NCBI GenBank assembly: GCA_963920575.1
Contig: OY986970.1
Coordinates: 15,583,588 to 15,647,587, forward strand
Source: Narthecium ossifragum
Taxonomy: Eukaryota; Streptophyta; Magnoliopsida; Dioscoreales; Nartheciaceae
Reading direction: 5' to 3'
DNA length: 64,000 bases
Below are positions 45,855-56,424 of this stretch, piece by piece (within the stretch, counting starts at the first letter, position 1; each line of letters opens with the position of its first letter). The position numbers and the translations under genes were made by a program. The notes beneath the pieces were generated by a model, which was given only the letters and a program-made list of their open reading frames with translations, was not told the origin of the DNA and searched no databases.

Positions 45855-48800
45855 GGTTTATTCTCCTCCTCTTCCTTCACCTCTTCTCCTCCGCCCTCTT
45901 CTTCTCCCCCGTTCTACCCTCGGCTTGGTCGCCAGCCTCGTGCCCGTGCCTGTGCGACAGCACCGCGCCAAGCCGCTCCGCAGCCTTCTCCTCCTCCCTT
46001 TGTTCAGCCACCTTTTCAGCCTTACCAGGTTCCGCCACCCCAGCAGGCTTTAGCTCTTCCACCAGCCCCAGTTGACCCTCCTGTTCTCAGAGGTACCTTT
46101 CAGCTTTTCAGCTCATTTGTAGATGTTCTGATAGATTCTGGGGCGTCTCATTCCTTTGTAGCTAGCGACTGTGTGGCATCGCTAGGGCTAGAGACTGAGC
46201 CACTTGGAGTCGCACTGCACTTAGACACACCCGTCGGCGGAGGGGCTCGTGTTGAGTTGATCTGCCATTCTTGCGAGTTGGAGGTTGGGGGCCCTTCAGG
46301 TGCTAGACATGGTCGGGTTCGACGTGATTCTCGGTATGGATTGGCTGACTTCATCGACTGTGGGCGTCGTAGGGTGACTGCTTGGACACCTGACGGCGCT
46401 CGTTTCGTTCTGTTGGGGGATCGCCAGTCGGCCGATTCCCTCTTGTGTGCTTGTCTTCCCAGGCACGAGGGCCAGTTGTCAGCTTTACTGGCGCGCCTTT
46501 CCTTGTTCGCTGCAGAGGGCAGTCGAGAGGGCAGTTTGCCTGCAGTAGTTTGTGAGTTTGCTGACGTCTTTCCAGACGAGCTAACGGGCCTTCCTCATTC
46601 CAGAGCAGTAGACTTCCAGATAGATCTTGTACCGGGTACCGGGCCGATCTCTCTGCCAGCTTTCAGGATGGCAGCAGCAGAGCAGAGGGAGCTGAGGGTC
46701 CAGCTGGACTGGTTGATCGGCAGAGGTTTCATCCGTCCAAGCACGTCGCCTTGGGCAGCTCCTGTGTTGTTCACAAAGAAGAAGGACGGTACGCTTCGTC
46801 TTTGCATTGATTACAGGAAGCTGAACAGGGTGACGGTGAAGAACAAGTATCCGATGCCGAGGATCGATGACTTGTTCGACCAGCTCCGAGGCTCTTCGGT
46901 CTTTTCGAAGATCTATCTCCGTACCGCCTATCACTAGTTGCGGATTCGGGATTGCGACATCCCAAAGACGGCTTTTCGTACGAGGTACGGGTTGTACGAG
47001 TTCACGGTGATGCCGTTCGGCTTGACGAACGCACCGGCGGCGTTCATGGATCTGATGTAGAGGGTCTTCCGACCGTACTTAGATCAGTTCGTGGTGGTTT
47101 TCGTCGACGACATCCTAGTCTACTCACGTACAGCGGAGGAGCACGGGCAGCATCTGAGGACAGTGTTGCAGTTGTTGAGGGGGCATAGGCTATATGCCAA
47201 AGCCTCCAAATGTGAGTTCTGGCTTCCTGAGGTGCAGTTTCTAGGGCACGTGGTGTCAGCGGCAGGTATTTCAGTTGATCCAGCCAAGATCGAGACAGTG
47301 CTACAGTGGCAGAGACCGGCAACAGTGTTCGAGGTCCGCAGCTTCCTCGGCTTGGCGGGTTACTACAGGAGGTTCGTGCGGGACTTCTCCAGGGTTGCAG
47401 GGCCGCTGACCAGGTTGACACAGAAGGCGGTCCCATTTGTTTGGGATGAGGCTTGTGAGCAGGCTTTCATCCAGTTGAGGACCAGACTGACGAGTGCACC
47501 GATCCTTATAGTTCCAGAGCGAGGCGTCGGCTACAGTGTCTATTGCGACGCCAGTGGGGAGGGTCTAGGCTGTGTGCTTATGCAGGAGGGCCATGTGGTG
47601 GCCTACGGTTCCAGGCAGCTGAAGACCAATGAGAGGAATTATCCAGTCCACGATCTCGAGCTTGCAGCGGTTGTCTTCGCTCTGAAGACATGGCGGCACT
47701 ACCTCTATGGTGAGCGGTTCTCGGTGTACTCTGATCATAAGAGTTTGAGGCACGTGTTTACCCAGCGTGACCTCAACCTCAGGCAGCGGCGGTGGATGGA
47801 GCTTCTAGAGGACTACGACTTCGAGTTGCATTACCACCCTGGTAAGGCAAACGTCGTAGCAGACGCTCTCAGCAGGCAGACCAGAGACAGTCGGGTGACC
47901 TTGGCAGCAGTGTCAGCTCGGCAGTGGCAGATGCTGGAGACAGTCAGTCAGTTTGGGCTTGACTTCGAGGACCGGGCGACAGGTGGTTTCCTGTATGCTG
48001 TTCGCAGCATTCCAGTTCTTTTGGCCAGAGTGATCGAGGCACAGGCTGGAGACCCAGAGCTCGTGGAGACCCGTGCTGCGGTTGGCACCGAGCACGCGGT
48101 TGAGGGCTGGACAGTGTCAGCAGACAGCGATCTACTCTTCAGAGGCAGAGTTGCTGTTCCGGTAGACCCGGCGTTGCGAGAGGAGATCCTTCACGAGGTC
48201 CACCACTCCTGCTTCGTCGTTCACCCCGGGAGCACCAAGATGTACCACGACCTTCGCCGACAGTTATGGTGGTGCGGGATGAAGAGGTCAGTAGCTGAGT
48301 TCGTTTCCAGATGCCTCACCTGTCAGAAGCTGAAGGCAGAGCACAGGCGGACCCCAGGTTTATTGCAGCCACTCCCAGTGCCAGAGTGGAAGTGGGAACA
48401 TATAGCTATGGACTTCGTCACCGGGCTACCCAGGTCACCGAGGGGGAATGATGCGATTTGGGTCATCGTCGATCGACTGACCAAATCGGCTCATTTCCTC
48501 CCCATGAGGACGACAGATCCAGTTGCCAGACTGAGTCAGAGGTACATTGACGTTGTAGTACGACTGCACGGCATCCCAGTGTCGATAGTGTCAGACAGAG
48601 ATCCCAGGTTTACCGACATGTTCTGGAGCAGTTTCCAGGACTCCTTGGGGACAGCACTGACGTTCAGCACAGCTTTCCACCCTCAAAAAGACGGACAGTC
48701 AGAGCGGACTATCCAGATCTTGGAGAACATGCTCAGAGCATGTGTGCTAGATGCTGGAGGTACTTGGGAGCAGCACGTGACTTTGGTGGAGTTTGCCTAC

Positions 48801-49586
48801 AACAACAGCTTTCAGGCCAGTTTGGGTTTTGCATCCTTTGAGGCATTGTACGGCAGACCGTGTCGCTCACCGGTGTGTTGGACTGAGGTTGGGGAGGCGT
48901 CCCTTACCAGTCCGAACATCATCAGACAGTCGTCAGAGAGGTTGGCTCAGATCAGGTAGAGGCTTCTGACAGCACAGAGCAGGCAGAAGAGCTACGCAGA
49001 CCGCAGGCGACGACCCCTGGAGTTCGCAGTTGGCGATAGAGTGCTACTGAAGGTGTCCCCGCGCAGAGGGTCGATCAGGTTTGATAGTAGGGGCAAGCTA
49101 GCTCCGAGGTTCACCGGGCCATTTGAGATCGTCAGGCGTGTCGGAGCAGTCGCCTACCTGTTAGCTCTACCTCCGCACATATCAGCAGTTCACCCTACCT
49201 TCCACGTGTCTATGCTGAGGAAGTATATTCCAGATCCTTCTCACGTGATCAGACATGACGACATTGAGGTGGACGAGGACGCCACCTACATAGAGCAGCC
49301 AGTGCAGATCATGGACAGACGGGATCAGGTGCTGAAAGGCAGATCGTTACCGTTGGTCATGGTCTGGTGGAGACACGGTAGTGCAGAGAGTCTGACTTGG
49401 GTGCGAGAGGATCGCATGCGTCGGGAGTTTTCCCGACTGTTCACCTCTTCAGGTAGTTCCTTGTTGTGGGCGTTGGCGCCCCTAGTTGTAACTTTGTTTG
49501 TGCTGGTAGGCCTAGTTATTTCTTTTTCCCCCGGCTTCGACCTTGAATTTCGAGACGAAATTCTTTTTAAGGTTGTTAGGTTGTGA
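45855..49586 (+). pseudogene. pol: Tekay-1 pol with three amber codons
   Basis: A single frame is open from about 45843 except for TAG at 46935, 47058 and 48957. A Pro/Gln-rich linker, the remnant of gag, leads into protease ([13 protein letters not shown] near 46125). RT follows (FVDDILVYS at 47100; the first stop is in the YHQLRI motif), then RNase H ([15 protein letters not shown], 47545-47880), an integrase H-H-C-C finger (48200-48330) and D,D,E core (48405-48720), a GPY/F region (RFTGPFEIVRRVG, 49105-49145) and a degenerate chromodomain-like tail (49290-49437). The last 45 residues include a hydrophobic stretch and FRDEILF before the stop overlapping the LTR. There are no frameshifts, so loss of function rests on three C-to-T changes. 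Confidence 0.93.
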
Positions 49587-50381
49587 GGGCCTGTCCCTCT
49601 GACCTGGCTCGACCGCGTGGGTCGAGAGCCAGTTTTCTGTTGGTTTGGTTTCGCGTCGGGCACGATCGGTCGATCTTGTGGTGGTTTGGACTCCAGGGGC
49701 ATTTTGGTAAATATGCCCTCTGGTGGTCGGTTTCACACCCACGTTCACTGCCTTGGATTGATGTATGTGTTTGATTAGAATATCTAGGGTGCGTCCGATC
49801 GGAAGATCGGAGCTCGATCGGGAAAGATCGAATCGGACGGCTGAGATAGATCTGAAGTTTCTATATAAGCCCTGTCCCTTTGTTCTCTTTCCTTCTCTCC
49901 TTCTCCCGTCGTTTTCTTCCCTTCTCTCTCCTTCGGCTGAGCTAGGGTTTGGAGACTTGGGCTTCGGAGCGCGGATCTTGGCGGCTTGACCGGTGGGACG
50001 CGTGGAGGAGCTACCCTACTTGCTCAAGTAGGTGTTTCTACCTCGATACTAGGATCGGGTTCTCCTAGGATAGGTTTATTGTACTTTCGCTGTAGCAATA
50101 CATGTTAGAATGCTTTGTAGCTCCTTGTACATGTGATGTTGTTCATTTTCGGTATCCCTACGTTGCGAATTCAGTATTCTAACGGTTGGTTTCCGTATTA
50201 TCGCCGTTTGGACCTAGATAGGATATTTAACCGTCAAAATCTGGATTTCTTCATTCGATTAGCTTTCCCATTGTTAAATACGCTTGCTTGCGAAATTTCA
50301 TCTTATTCAAACTCGATTTGATCCTTAAAATCCAAAGAAATGGATTTTCGGCACTGTTCTGATGAACTGTACCTAAGGCTC

Positions 50382-50715
50382 GACGGTCGATCGGTGCATC
50401 GACCGTCAAGTGTTGTTTTACGCTTTCTGGGCCTGGCGGTCGACCGTCGGATCGACCGTTGGGCTTTGTCGGGATTTTGGACTCCCACGGTCGATGGATG
50501 GATCGACCGCGGGATGTTCTCCTTTTCGCCATTTACCTGACGGTCGACCGTCGGATCGACCGTCAGGCACTGTTTGGTTTTGGGCTTCTCAGGATCGATG
50601 GGTGGATCAACCGTCGTCCCTTTGGTTTTCTTCGCGTTGGTGTCACGGTCGACCGTCGCATCGACCGTGACCTCGACCGTGGTCTCACGGTCGACCGTCG
50701 GATCGACCGTGGGCC
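50382..50715 (+). promoter_or_regulatory. GGTCGA-N8-TCGACC array in the Tekay-1 LTR
   Basis: At least seven 20-mers of this form are present (starting near 50382, 50437, 50491, 50541, 50646, 50688 and a degenerate one near 50592). The eight-base spacer is constant in length but not in sequence. The same 20-mer form fills the copia LTR arrays. Confidence 0.75.
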
Positions 50716-51279
50716 CTTGAACTGTGTTTTCTGGTTTTTCTTGAATGGCTTTCACTTGGGTTTGATAGTTAACCATGTTGGGAGGTTGGTATGAGGTTTT
50801 CATGAAATTTTCAAGGGATTTCCATTGAGATTAAGGATTGAATCGCATATTGTCTTCTTTTGGATAAATTGATGTTGTGGCTTGCTTTAAATACATGTTT
50901 GGACGTAGTTAATTGCTTAATGGTGTGCTTAGCCATTAGCTAGCTGTGAGTGCTAGCTAATGAGGTATTGTGGAACCTTAGCCTCTTGCCGGCGAGTGCC
51001 GAGGGCTATTGTATATCTGTTGAACTTATAACTGATAATGTGACATGTAGAGACATCTAGGGTAGATGTTTGCCTAGGCCCATGCATTGTGTGCATTAGA
51101 GGCATTTGACGTTAGGCGGGCGATGATTTGGGTCGCCGATCCGAGGCTCTCGGGTAGCTCGGATCTAGCCTTAGGACCGTGGATGGGTAGTCAGGAGTAG
51201 GGTGTGATTGTATGATCAAATCTCTTGTCATTGAGGATTTGCGATAGTTGACTTTATTAATGTTCGAGGTTTGGAGGTC

Positions 51280-51284
51280 GTGTT
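51280..51284. repeat. Athila-2 target duplication, left copy
   Basis: gtgtt is repeated exactly at 62437-62441. Confidence 0.95.
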
Positions 51285-52859
51285 TGATAAGACGTGAAAA
51301 GTGCATAAATCACCCTTTTAACTTGGCCTTGTTAGTCTCCGAGCAAGGCCTTACTGATGGATTTTACCCTATTACAGGTACAAGTGCCCTCAACGAGGAT
51401 TGGATCAAGTTCCGAGCTTAAACGATGTCATTCGGGCCAGTTTTTATGAAGAAGATCGATCCTGCATGGAAGAAGGATCGATCCTTTGAAGTGCATCAAG
51501 AAGGAGCCAATCAGGACACCAAGGATCGATCCTATGTCATGAGAGGATCGATCATTTTTGCACATTTTCCCAGTGACAGAACGCAAATTCTAGAGGATCG
51601 ATCTTCACACACTGGAGGATCGATCTTCATCGGGTTGCAGCCAGACTTCAAGAAGAAAAGATCGATCCTTTCCTAAAGGAGGATCGATCCTTCACGGGAC
51701 CAGCGATCACACGAAGCGAATGATCGATCCTTCACCCTATGAGGATCGATCCTTTGATGCCAGCCGAGCAAAATCAATGGCCCATATCTAATCCGAGTGA
51801 GGGAGGCTTGTTTACTATAAATAGACCCCTTAGGGGGGATTTTGGGGGTCTTCTCTTAGTTTTCTCCAGCCCTTCTAGGTTTCTTTACCCAATTGAGAGG
51901 AGGACTTCTTGGAGGAAACCCATGGAAGGAGAGCTTCATCACCCTCCATCCATGGATCCAACCAAGATGAGTAGCTAACTTCCTTTATCTTGGGATTTCC
52001 ATGTAGTTGTAGGATTCTTTTGTAGTTTTCTTAGGGTTTTGATGTGTAATCTTTAGGGATTGATCTGTTGTATGGATTTGAGCATTATTTCTCTATCTTT
52101 GTACATGGATTTCATTTGATGAATGGATGAATGCCTTTCTTTGGTATGAGTTAGAACTTGTGCATGATAGGTGTTTGTTGTTATTCCCCAATGAGTTGGA
52201 TGTGCTAAAAACACATCCAAATCTATTGGGAGGATTACTAGCCCTAGATTAGAGATTAGGGATGCTAGAACCATCCCTATCTCTCTAATCAAAGGATCCA
52301 TTCTATCTTTCTCTTGCATTGGATTCGAGGTGCTAGAACCATCTCGATCCAATGCCCGACTCCATGCAATATCTTTTTCTTGCGACGAATCGATCTTAAT
52401 CGAAGGTTCGTTAGCGACGATAGAAGCTAATCACTCTTTCGTCGACTTTGTGAATGTGAGTATTTTCGGCGGATGATCCTAAACCGATTTCCGTTGAGCG
52501 ATAAGTGAGGCTAACCACCCGCTTGTCGACTTCTTGATTTCGATCGTCCCAATTGAATTACACACCTTAATTCCTTAGGAGGCTACATTAGGACCTACAA
52601 TGAAATGGAGATCCCAAGACCTCTCTATATTAGTTACCTTTCTTTTCACTTAGTTAATTACTTTAATAGTCATTAATCCAAAACCCAAATCATTTTAGCT
52701 AGTTGTTTGGAGTTATCTATCGAGTACGTTAGTCATTTCTCATTTCCCTGCGGATCGACCCGGACTCCCGCTAGCTACGTAGTAGTTAGTAGGATTCGGT
52801 ATAAATTGTAATCTTTGACGCCCTAGTCACTTTTAACGACGAGTGGTTTGGGTTCGTCA
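51285..52859 (+). repeat. Athila-2 5' LTR
   Basis: This 1575-bp LTR runs from tgataagacg to gttcgtca. U3 carries ten GATCGATC palindromes in five pairs, every pair 22 bp apart start to start. The TATA box ctataaatag is at 51815-51824. Confidence 0.95.
51454..51753 (+). promoter_or_regulatory. GATCGATC pair array in Athila-2 U3
   Basis: Palindrome starts: 51454/51476, 51524/51546, 51596/51618, 51660/51682, 51722/51744. Each pair is exactly 22 bp apart; pairs follow each other by 62-72 bp. The array ends about 63 bp before the TATA box, nearly the same distance as in Athila-1. Confidence 0.9.
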
Positions 52860-52865
52860 AATTTT

Positions 52866-52884
52866 TGGCGCCGTTGCCGGGGAC
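52866..52884 (+). other. Athila-2 primer binding site, tRNA-Asp type
   Basis: TGGCGCCGTTGCCGGGGAC lies six bases after the 5' LTR and matches the complement of the plant tRNA-Asp 3' end. The leader from here to 53121 has no ORF. Confidence 0.9.
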
Positions 52885-53121
52885 TTGTTGATTTGAATTT
52901 CTTACTTGATAAATTCCTTCCTTTCAATTAGATTGCTTTATTTTCTTTTATTATAAAATACCAAAAATAGAACGTTGCTTATATTGTATATCTTTTTGTG
53001 GTTGTAGGTGAAGCTTCCGAGCGGCGAAGCGACTCATGTACGGGTGAGGATACAAAGTTCTTGGACCAGCACACTGTAATGTATCTCTTACCTTGTATGG
53101 TCCAAGTTCTTATATGTGTGA

Positions 53122-56100
53122 ATGAGTGTTCATGAGGATTCGGATTCCGATTTAGACATCACCTTGCAAGAATTCCTAGATTCTAGGACATCTTCAAGCA
53201 TACCCTTGCATAAGGACCTCCTTTTTCCTCAAGTCATGGATGCTCCCAACCCGGACCCCAATCCTAATGTCAATCCAATCCCGGACCGTAGGAGTATGAG
53301 GGATTATTATGTCCCTACTACTTTTGCACCTACATCGGGCATACAACAACCCATTGTTCAAGCCGCACATTACGAGTTTAAGCCTCAATTCCTTCAATTC
53401 CTTTCAAACTTTCACGGCTTAAGTAATGAGGACCCTTACTATCACCTCGAGGATTTTCTTGAAAAGAGTTCCACGGTCAAAATCCCAAACTTTACCGAGG
53501 ATGCAATGAGATTGAAATTGTTTCCATTTACCTTGAAGGGCAAAGCCAAGCATTGGTTAGGATCCCTTGAGTCTCAAACGATCACCACATGGGACCAATT
53601 ACAAAGTGCTTTTCTAGAAAAGTTCTTTCCTATCGCTAAGACTCATGAAATGAGAACCCAAATAGCAACCTTTCGTCAAGAAGATGACGAACCTTTTCAT
53701 GATGCTTGGGATAGGTTTAAAGAGCTTCTTAGGAAATGCCCACACCATCAAATCCCTAAGTGGTCTCTTGTTGATTATTTTTACAATGGCCTTAGAATAC
53801 GTCATCAACAAGATGTAGACACCGCTTGTGGTGGGGTGTTCATGACAAATCCCTATGAGGACTCATGGGTTTTATTTGGAAAGCTTGCCATTAATTCCCA
53901 AAACCATGCCTACACTTCAAGAAATGTTAGGGAGACCTCAGGTGCTAAGGGACAATCCAACCCGAGAGGATTTTTAGAGTTATCCGAAGCTACCCGTGTT
54001 TCACAACAAATCGATACTCTAAGTAGGAAAGTTGATCAAGTTCTTGCTCATTCTTTGAATCAAATTCCTACTCCTCCTTCTTCATCGAGCTACCCACTCA
54101 ATTCTCCATCATTGGGAGAACTTTGCTTCCTTTGTTCGACTCCCGGCCACGTAGTTACCGATTGCCATTTGGCCGGTGAGTATCCGGAGCTCGTGCAAGA
54201 GCATATTAATGCGGTCTTCAATCAATCCAAGCCTACTTATGACCCTTATCCAAATGCATACAATGCTAGGCCTCCGATTTCGGGCAATCAAGCCCCAAGC
54301 TATCCTCCTAGGTACCAAGCGCCATATCATTCTAATCCACCTCCACAAAATCAATCCACCTACCGGCCACCTCAAGCTCCTCATGCATATTCACCTCAAG
54401 CCCCTAATGCATATCCCTCTCAAGTGGCGAGTTATCCTCAATCCTCTCATCCTCCAAATTGGAATCAAAGGCCACCTGGGCCTTCCACATATCAAGCTCC
54501 TTATCAAGCCCATCAAGCCCCTCAAGCTCCGAAACGTGATCCGTGTATTGAGGAAAGGCTTCTCAAGGCTTTGGACTCTTTTGAGACAAGTACCCAACTT
54601 TTGCATTCTCATTCCCAATCCATTGCAAAGTTGGAAGTGCAAATAGGCCAATTGGCCAATACTATGGCAAGAAGGGAGGAGGGTAGACTTCCTAGTCAAC
54701 CCATAGCAAACCCTAAAGGCCAACATTTTATCGATTCCACTCACGAGGAAGTGCAAGCGGTCACTACCCTCCGGAGTGGAAAGATCTTTCCTAATGTTGA
54801 GATGCCTAAAGACACCACATTAGGGCAAGGACATGAACCTCATTTGTCTACTTCGATGAATGATTCTCAAGCATCACCTCCTCATGCTCCTCATGATTCT
54901 TCAAGTCAATTGCCATCTTTCAAGGAAACTGAGCCTAGTCTACTCGATCCTTTACCAACCAAAGCTTACATTCCTAAGGCTCCATACCCGCAAGCACTAG
55001 TTGATCCTCAAGCTACATCCCAACCTTGGAAGGTGGGCAAGTATGAGGAGATGCTAGAACTTTTCAAGAAAGTTCACATCAACCTTCCCTTGTTGGATGC
55101 CATCAAGCAAGTGCCTTCTTACGCCAAATTTTTGAAAGACTTGTGTACCCATAAGAGGCAATCCAAATCTCATGTCTCTAAAAAGCTCTTCCTAACTGAG
55201 CAAGTTAGCTCTATTCTTCAACTCGATCTACCTCCGAAATTGAGAGACCCCGGCACTCCTACCATCTCTTGCATCATAGGAGATCAATTGATTGAGGGGG
55301 CTCTTCTTGATTTAGGAGCTAGTGTGAATCTCATGCCCTACTCCTTGTTTTGTAAATTTGGCTTAGGAGAGCTCAAGCTGACCTCGATGACTTTGCAATT
55401 GGCCGATAGATCTCTCAAGACACCACGGGGTGTTCTTGAAGACATATTAGTCAAGGTTGATCGATGTGTTTTCCCGGTCGATTTTGTTGTCTTAGACATG
55501 GAGCCCGGACCAAGGCATAAACAGTCCATTCCCATCATTCTAGGTCGACCATTCCTTGCCACAGCCAACGCTTTAATAAATTGTAGGAATGGAGTCATGA
55601 CCGTTACATTTGGCAACATGGAGATACGGCTTAACATTTTTGATTCATCTAAGCATTATGCATGTGAAAAAGAATGTTTTATGATTGATGTATGGAATGA
55701 TCATGACGATGTTGAATGCTTGAATGATTTACTTGGTAATGATGAAGAGGTTGATGATGGTGGTTATGATATTAATTTTCCGATTTATCAAGCATTTTAC
55801 GAAGACATACCCAAGTATGAGAAGGACGCTTGTGATATCAATAGGCCAGTTTATGAGGTCTTTAGTGAGGATGTATCAATTGTTGCCAACTCCTATGATA
55901 TTAATATGCCTATCTATGAGGTGTTTTGGGAGGACATAACTAATGTTGTTGGGCCGAATTTGGTTGCCTTTCAAGAAAGTTTATCAATCTCTCATGATTG
56001 TGATGATGAAGGTCAAGATATGTTGTTGGCATTAGAGACTTTTGAAGTTTTGGATGAGGTCTTGCCCATTCTTGAATATGATTACATAGGTAATGATTGT

Positions 56101-56424
56101 GTTACTCCGTGGTGGAGACATGACCTTGATTTGTCGCCTTCTATATCTTCCTCCACAATAATATTTGCCACAACACTATCATTGCTCATCTCGAATGCCA
56201 CCCCATTTCTCGCGTTCATGCATACATTCATTTGGCCATATAAAACCGTTAATAAAGAACGGTACATCTTTTACGCTAAAATGGACACAAGGTTAAAATG
56301 GCTTGTGATGAAAGAAATGTGGTTTTATCATTGGCATTTAAATAAAGTTCTTCGAAAATGGCTTCGTTCTCGCATTTCTAGATGCGACCACCATTTAGAG
56401 GGGACATCGAAATTTTATGGGTGA
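53122..56424 (+). CDS. gag: Athila-2 gag-protease ORF with novel C-terminus
   Basis: This 1100-residue open frame begins with an acidic N-terminus. The gag core spans about residues 75-260 (KAKHWLGSLES, FLEKFFPI, FHDAWDRFKELLRKCPHH). A CCHC knuckle is near residue 334 (CFLCSTPGHVVTDC), followed by a Pro/Tyr/Gln-rich linker. The protease has D-L-G-A-S near residue 730 and ILGRPFLATANALINC. Where pol should follow there are instead three imperfect 21-22-residue repeats of (Y/C)DIN-x-P(I/V)Y-x2-F-x-ED (55760-55940), a hydrophobic stretch (STIIFATTLSLLISNATPF) and a basic tail. No stops or shifts are present. The protein could package RNA and be processed, but RT and integrase must come from another element. 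Confidence 0.92.
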   Translation: MSVHEDSDSDLDITLQEFLDSRTSSSIPLHKDLLFPQVMDAPNPDPNPNVNPIPDRRSMRDYYVPTTFAPTSGIQQPIVQAAHYEFKPQFLQFLSNFHGLSNEDPYYHLEDFLEKSSTVKIPNFTEDAMRLKLFPFTLKGKAKHWLGSLESQTITTWDQLQSAFLEKFFPIAKTHEMRTQIATFRQEDDEPFHDAWDRFKELLRKCPHHQIPKWSLVDYFYNGLRIRHQQDVDTACGGVFMTNPYEDSWVLFGKLAINSQNHAYTSRNVRETSGAKGQSNPRGFLELSEATRVSQQIDTLSRKVDQVLAHSLNQIPTPPSSSSYPLNSPSLGELCFLCSTPGHVVTDCHLAGEYPELVQEHINAVFNQSKPTYDPYPNAYNARPPISGNQAPSYPPRYQAPYHSNPPPQNQSTYRPPQAPHAYSPQAPNAYPSQVASYPQSSHPPNWNQRPPGPSTYQAPYQAHQAPQAPKRDPCIEERLLKALDSFETSTQLLHSHSQSIAKLEVQIGQLANTMARREEGRLPSQPIANPKGQHFIDSTHEEVQAVTTLRSGKIFPNVEMPKDTTLGQGHEPHLSTSMNDSQASPPHAPHDSSSQLPSFKETEPSLLDPLPTKAYIPKAPYPQALVDPQATSQPWKVGKYEEMLELFKKVHINLPLLDAIKQVPSYAKFLKDLCTHKRQSKSHVSKKLFLTEQVSSILQLDLPPKLRDPGTPTISCIIGDQLIEGALLDLGASVNLMPYSLFCKFGLGELKLTSMTLQLADRSLKTPRGVLEDILVKVDRCVFPVDFVVLDMEPGPRHKQSIPIILGRPFLATANALINCRNGVMTVTFGNMEIRLNIFDSSKHYACEKECFMIDVWNDHDDVECLNDLLGNDEEVDDGGYDINFPIYQAFYEDIPKYEKDACDINRPVYEVFSEDVSIVANSYDINMPIYEVFWEDITNVVGPNLVAFQESLSISHDCDDEGQDMLLALETFEVLDEVLPILEYDYIGNDCVTPWWRHDLDLSPSISSSTIIFATTLSLLISNATPFLAFMHTFIWPYKTVNKERYIFYAKMDTRLKWLVMKEMWFYHWHLNKVLRKWLRSRISRCDHHLEGTSKFYG

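Larger units (their letters stand above)
49582..51284 (+). repeat. Tekay-1 3' LTR, first part
   Basis: This starts TGTGAGGGCC; the pol stop codon overlaps its first bases. U3 has gatcggaagatcgg and one copy of the 21-bp unit (49797-49845) just before the TATA box tatataag (49862-49869). A second array at 50382-50715 consists of GGTCGA-N8-TCGACC 20-mers in the transcribed leader. The LTR is cut at 51284 by Athila-2. Confidence 0.9.

Noticed and set aside
51454..51753. Regularly spaced short repeats resembling a CRISPR array
   Set aside because: Repeats are 8-10 bp palindromes in pairs inside plant LTRs, there are no cas genes, and the same array appears in both LTRs of one element.
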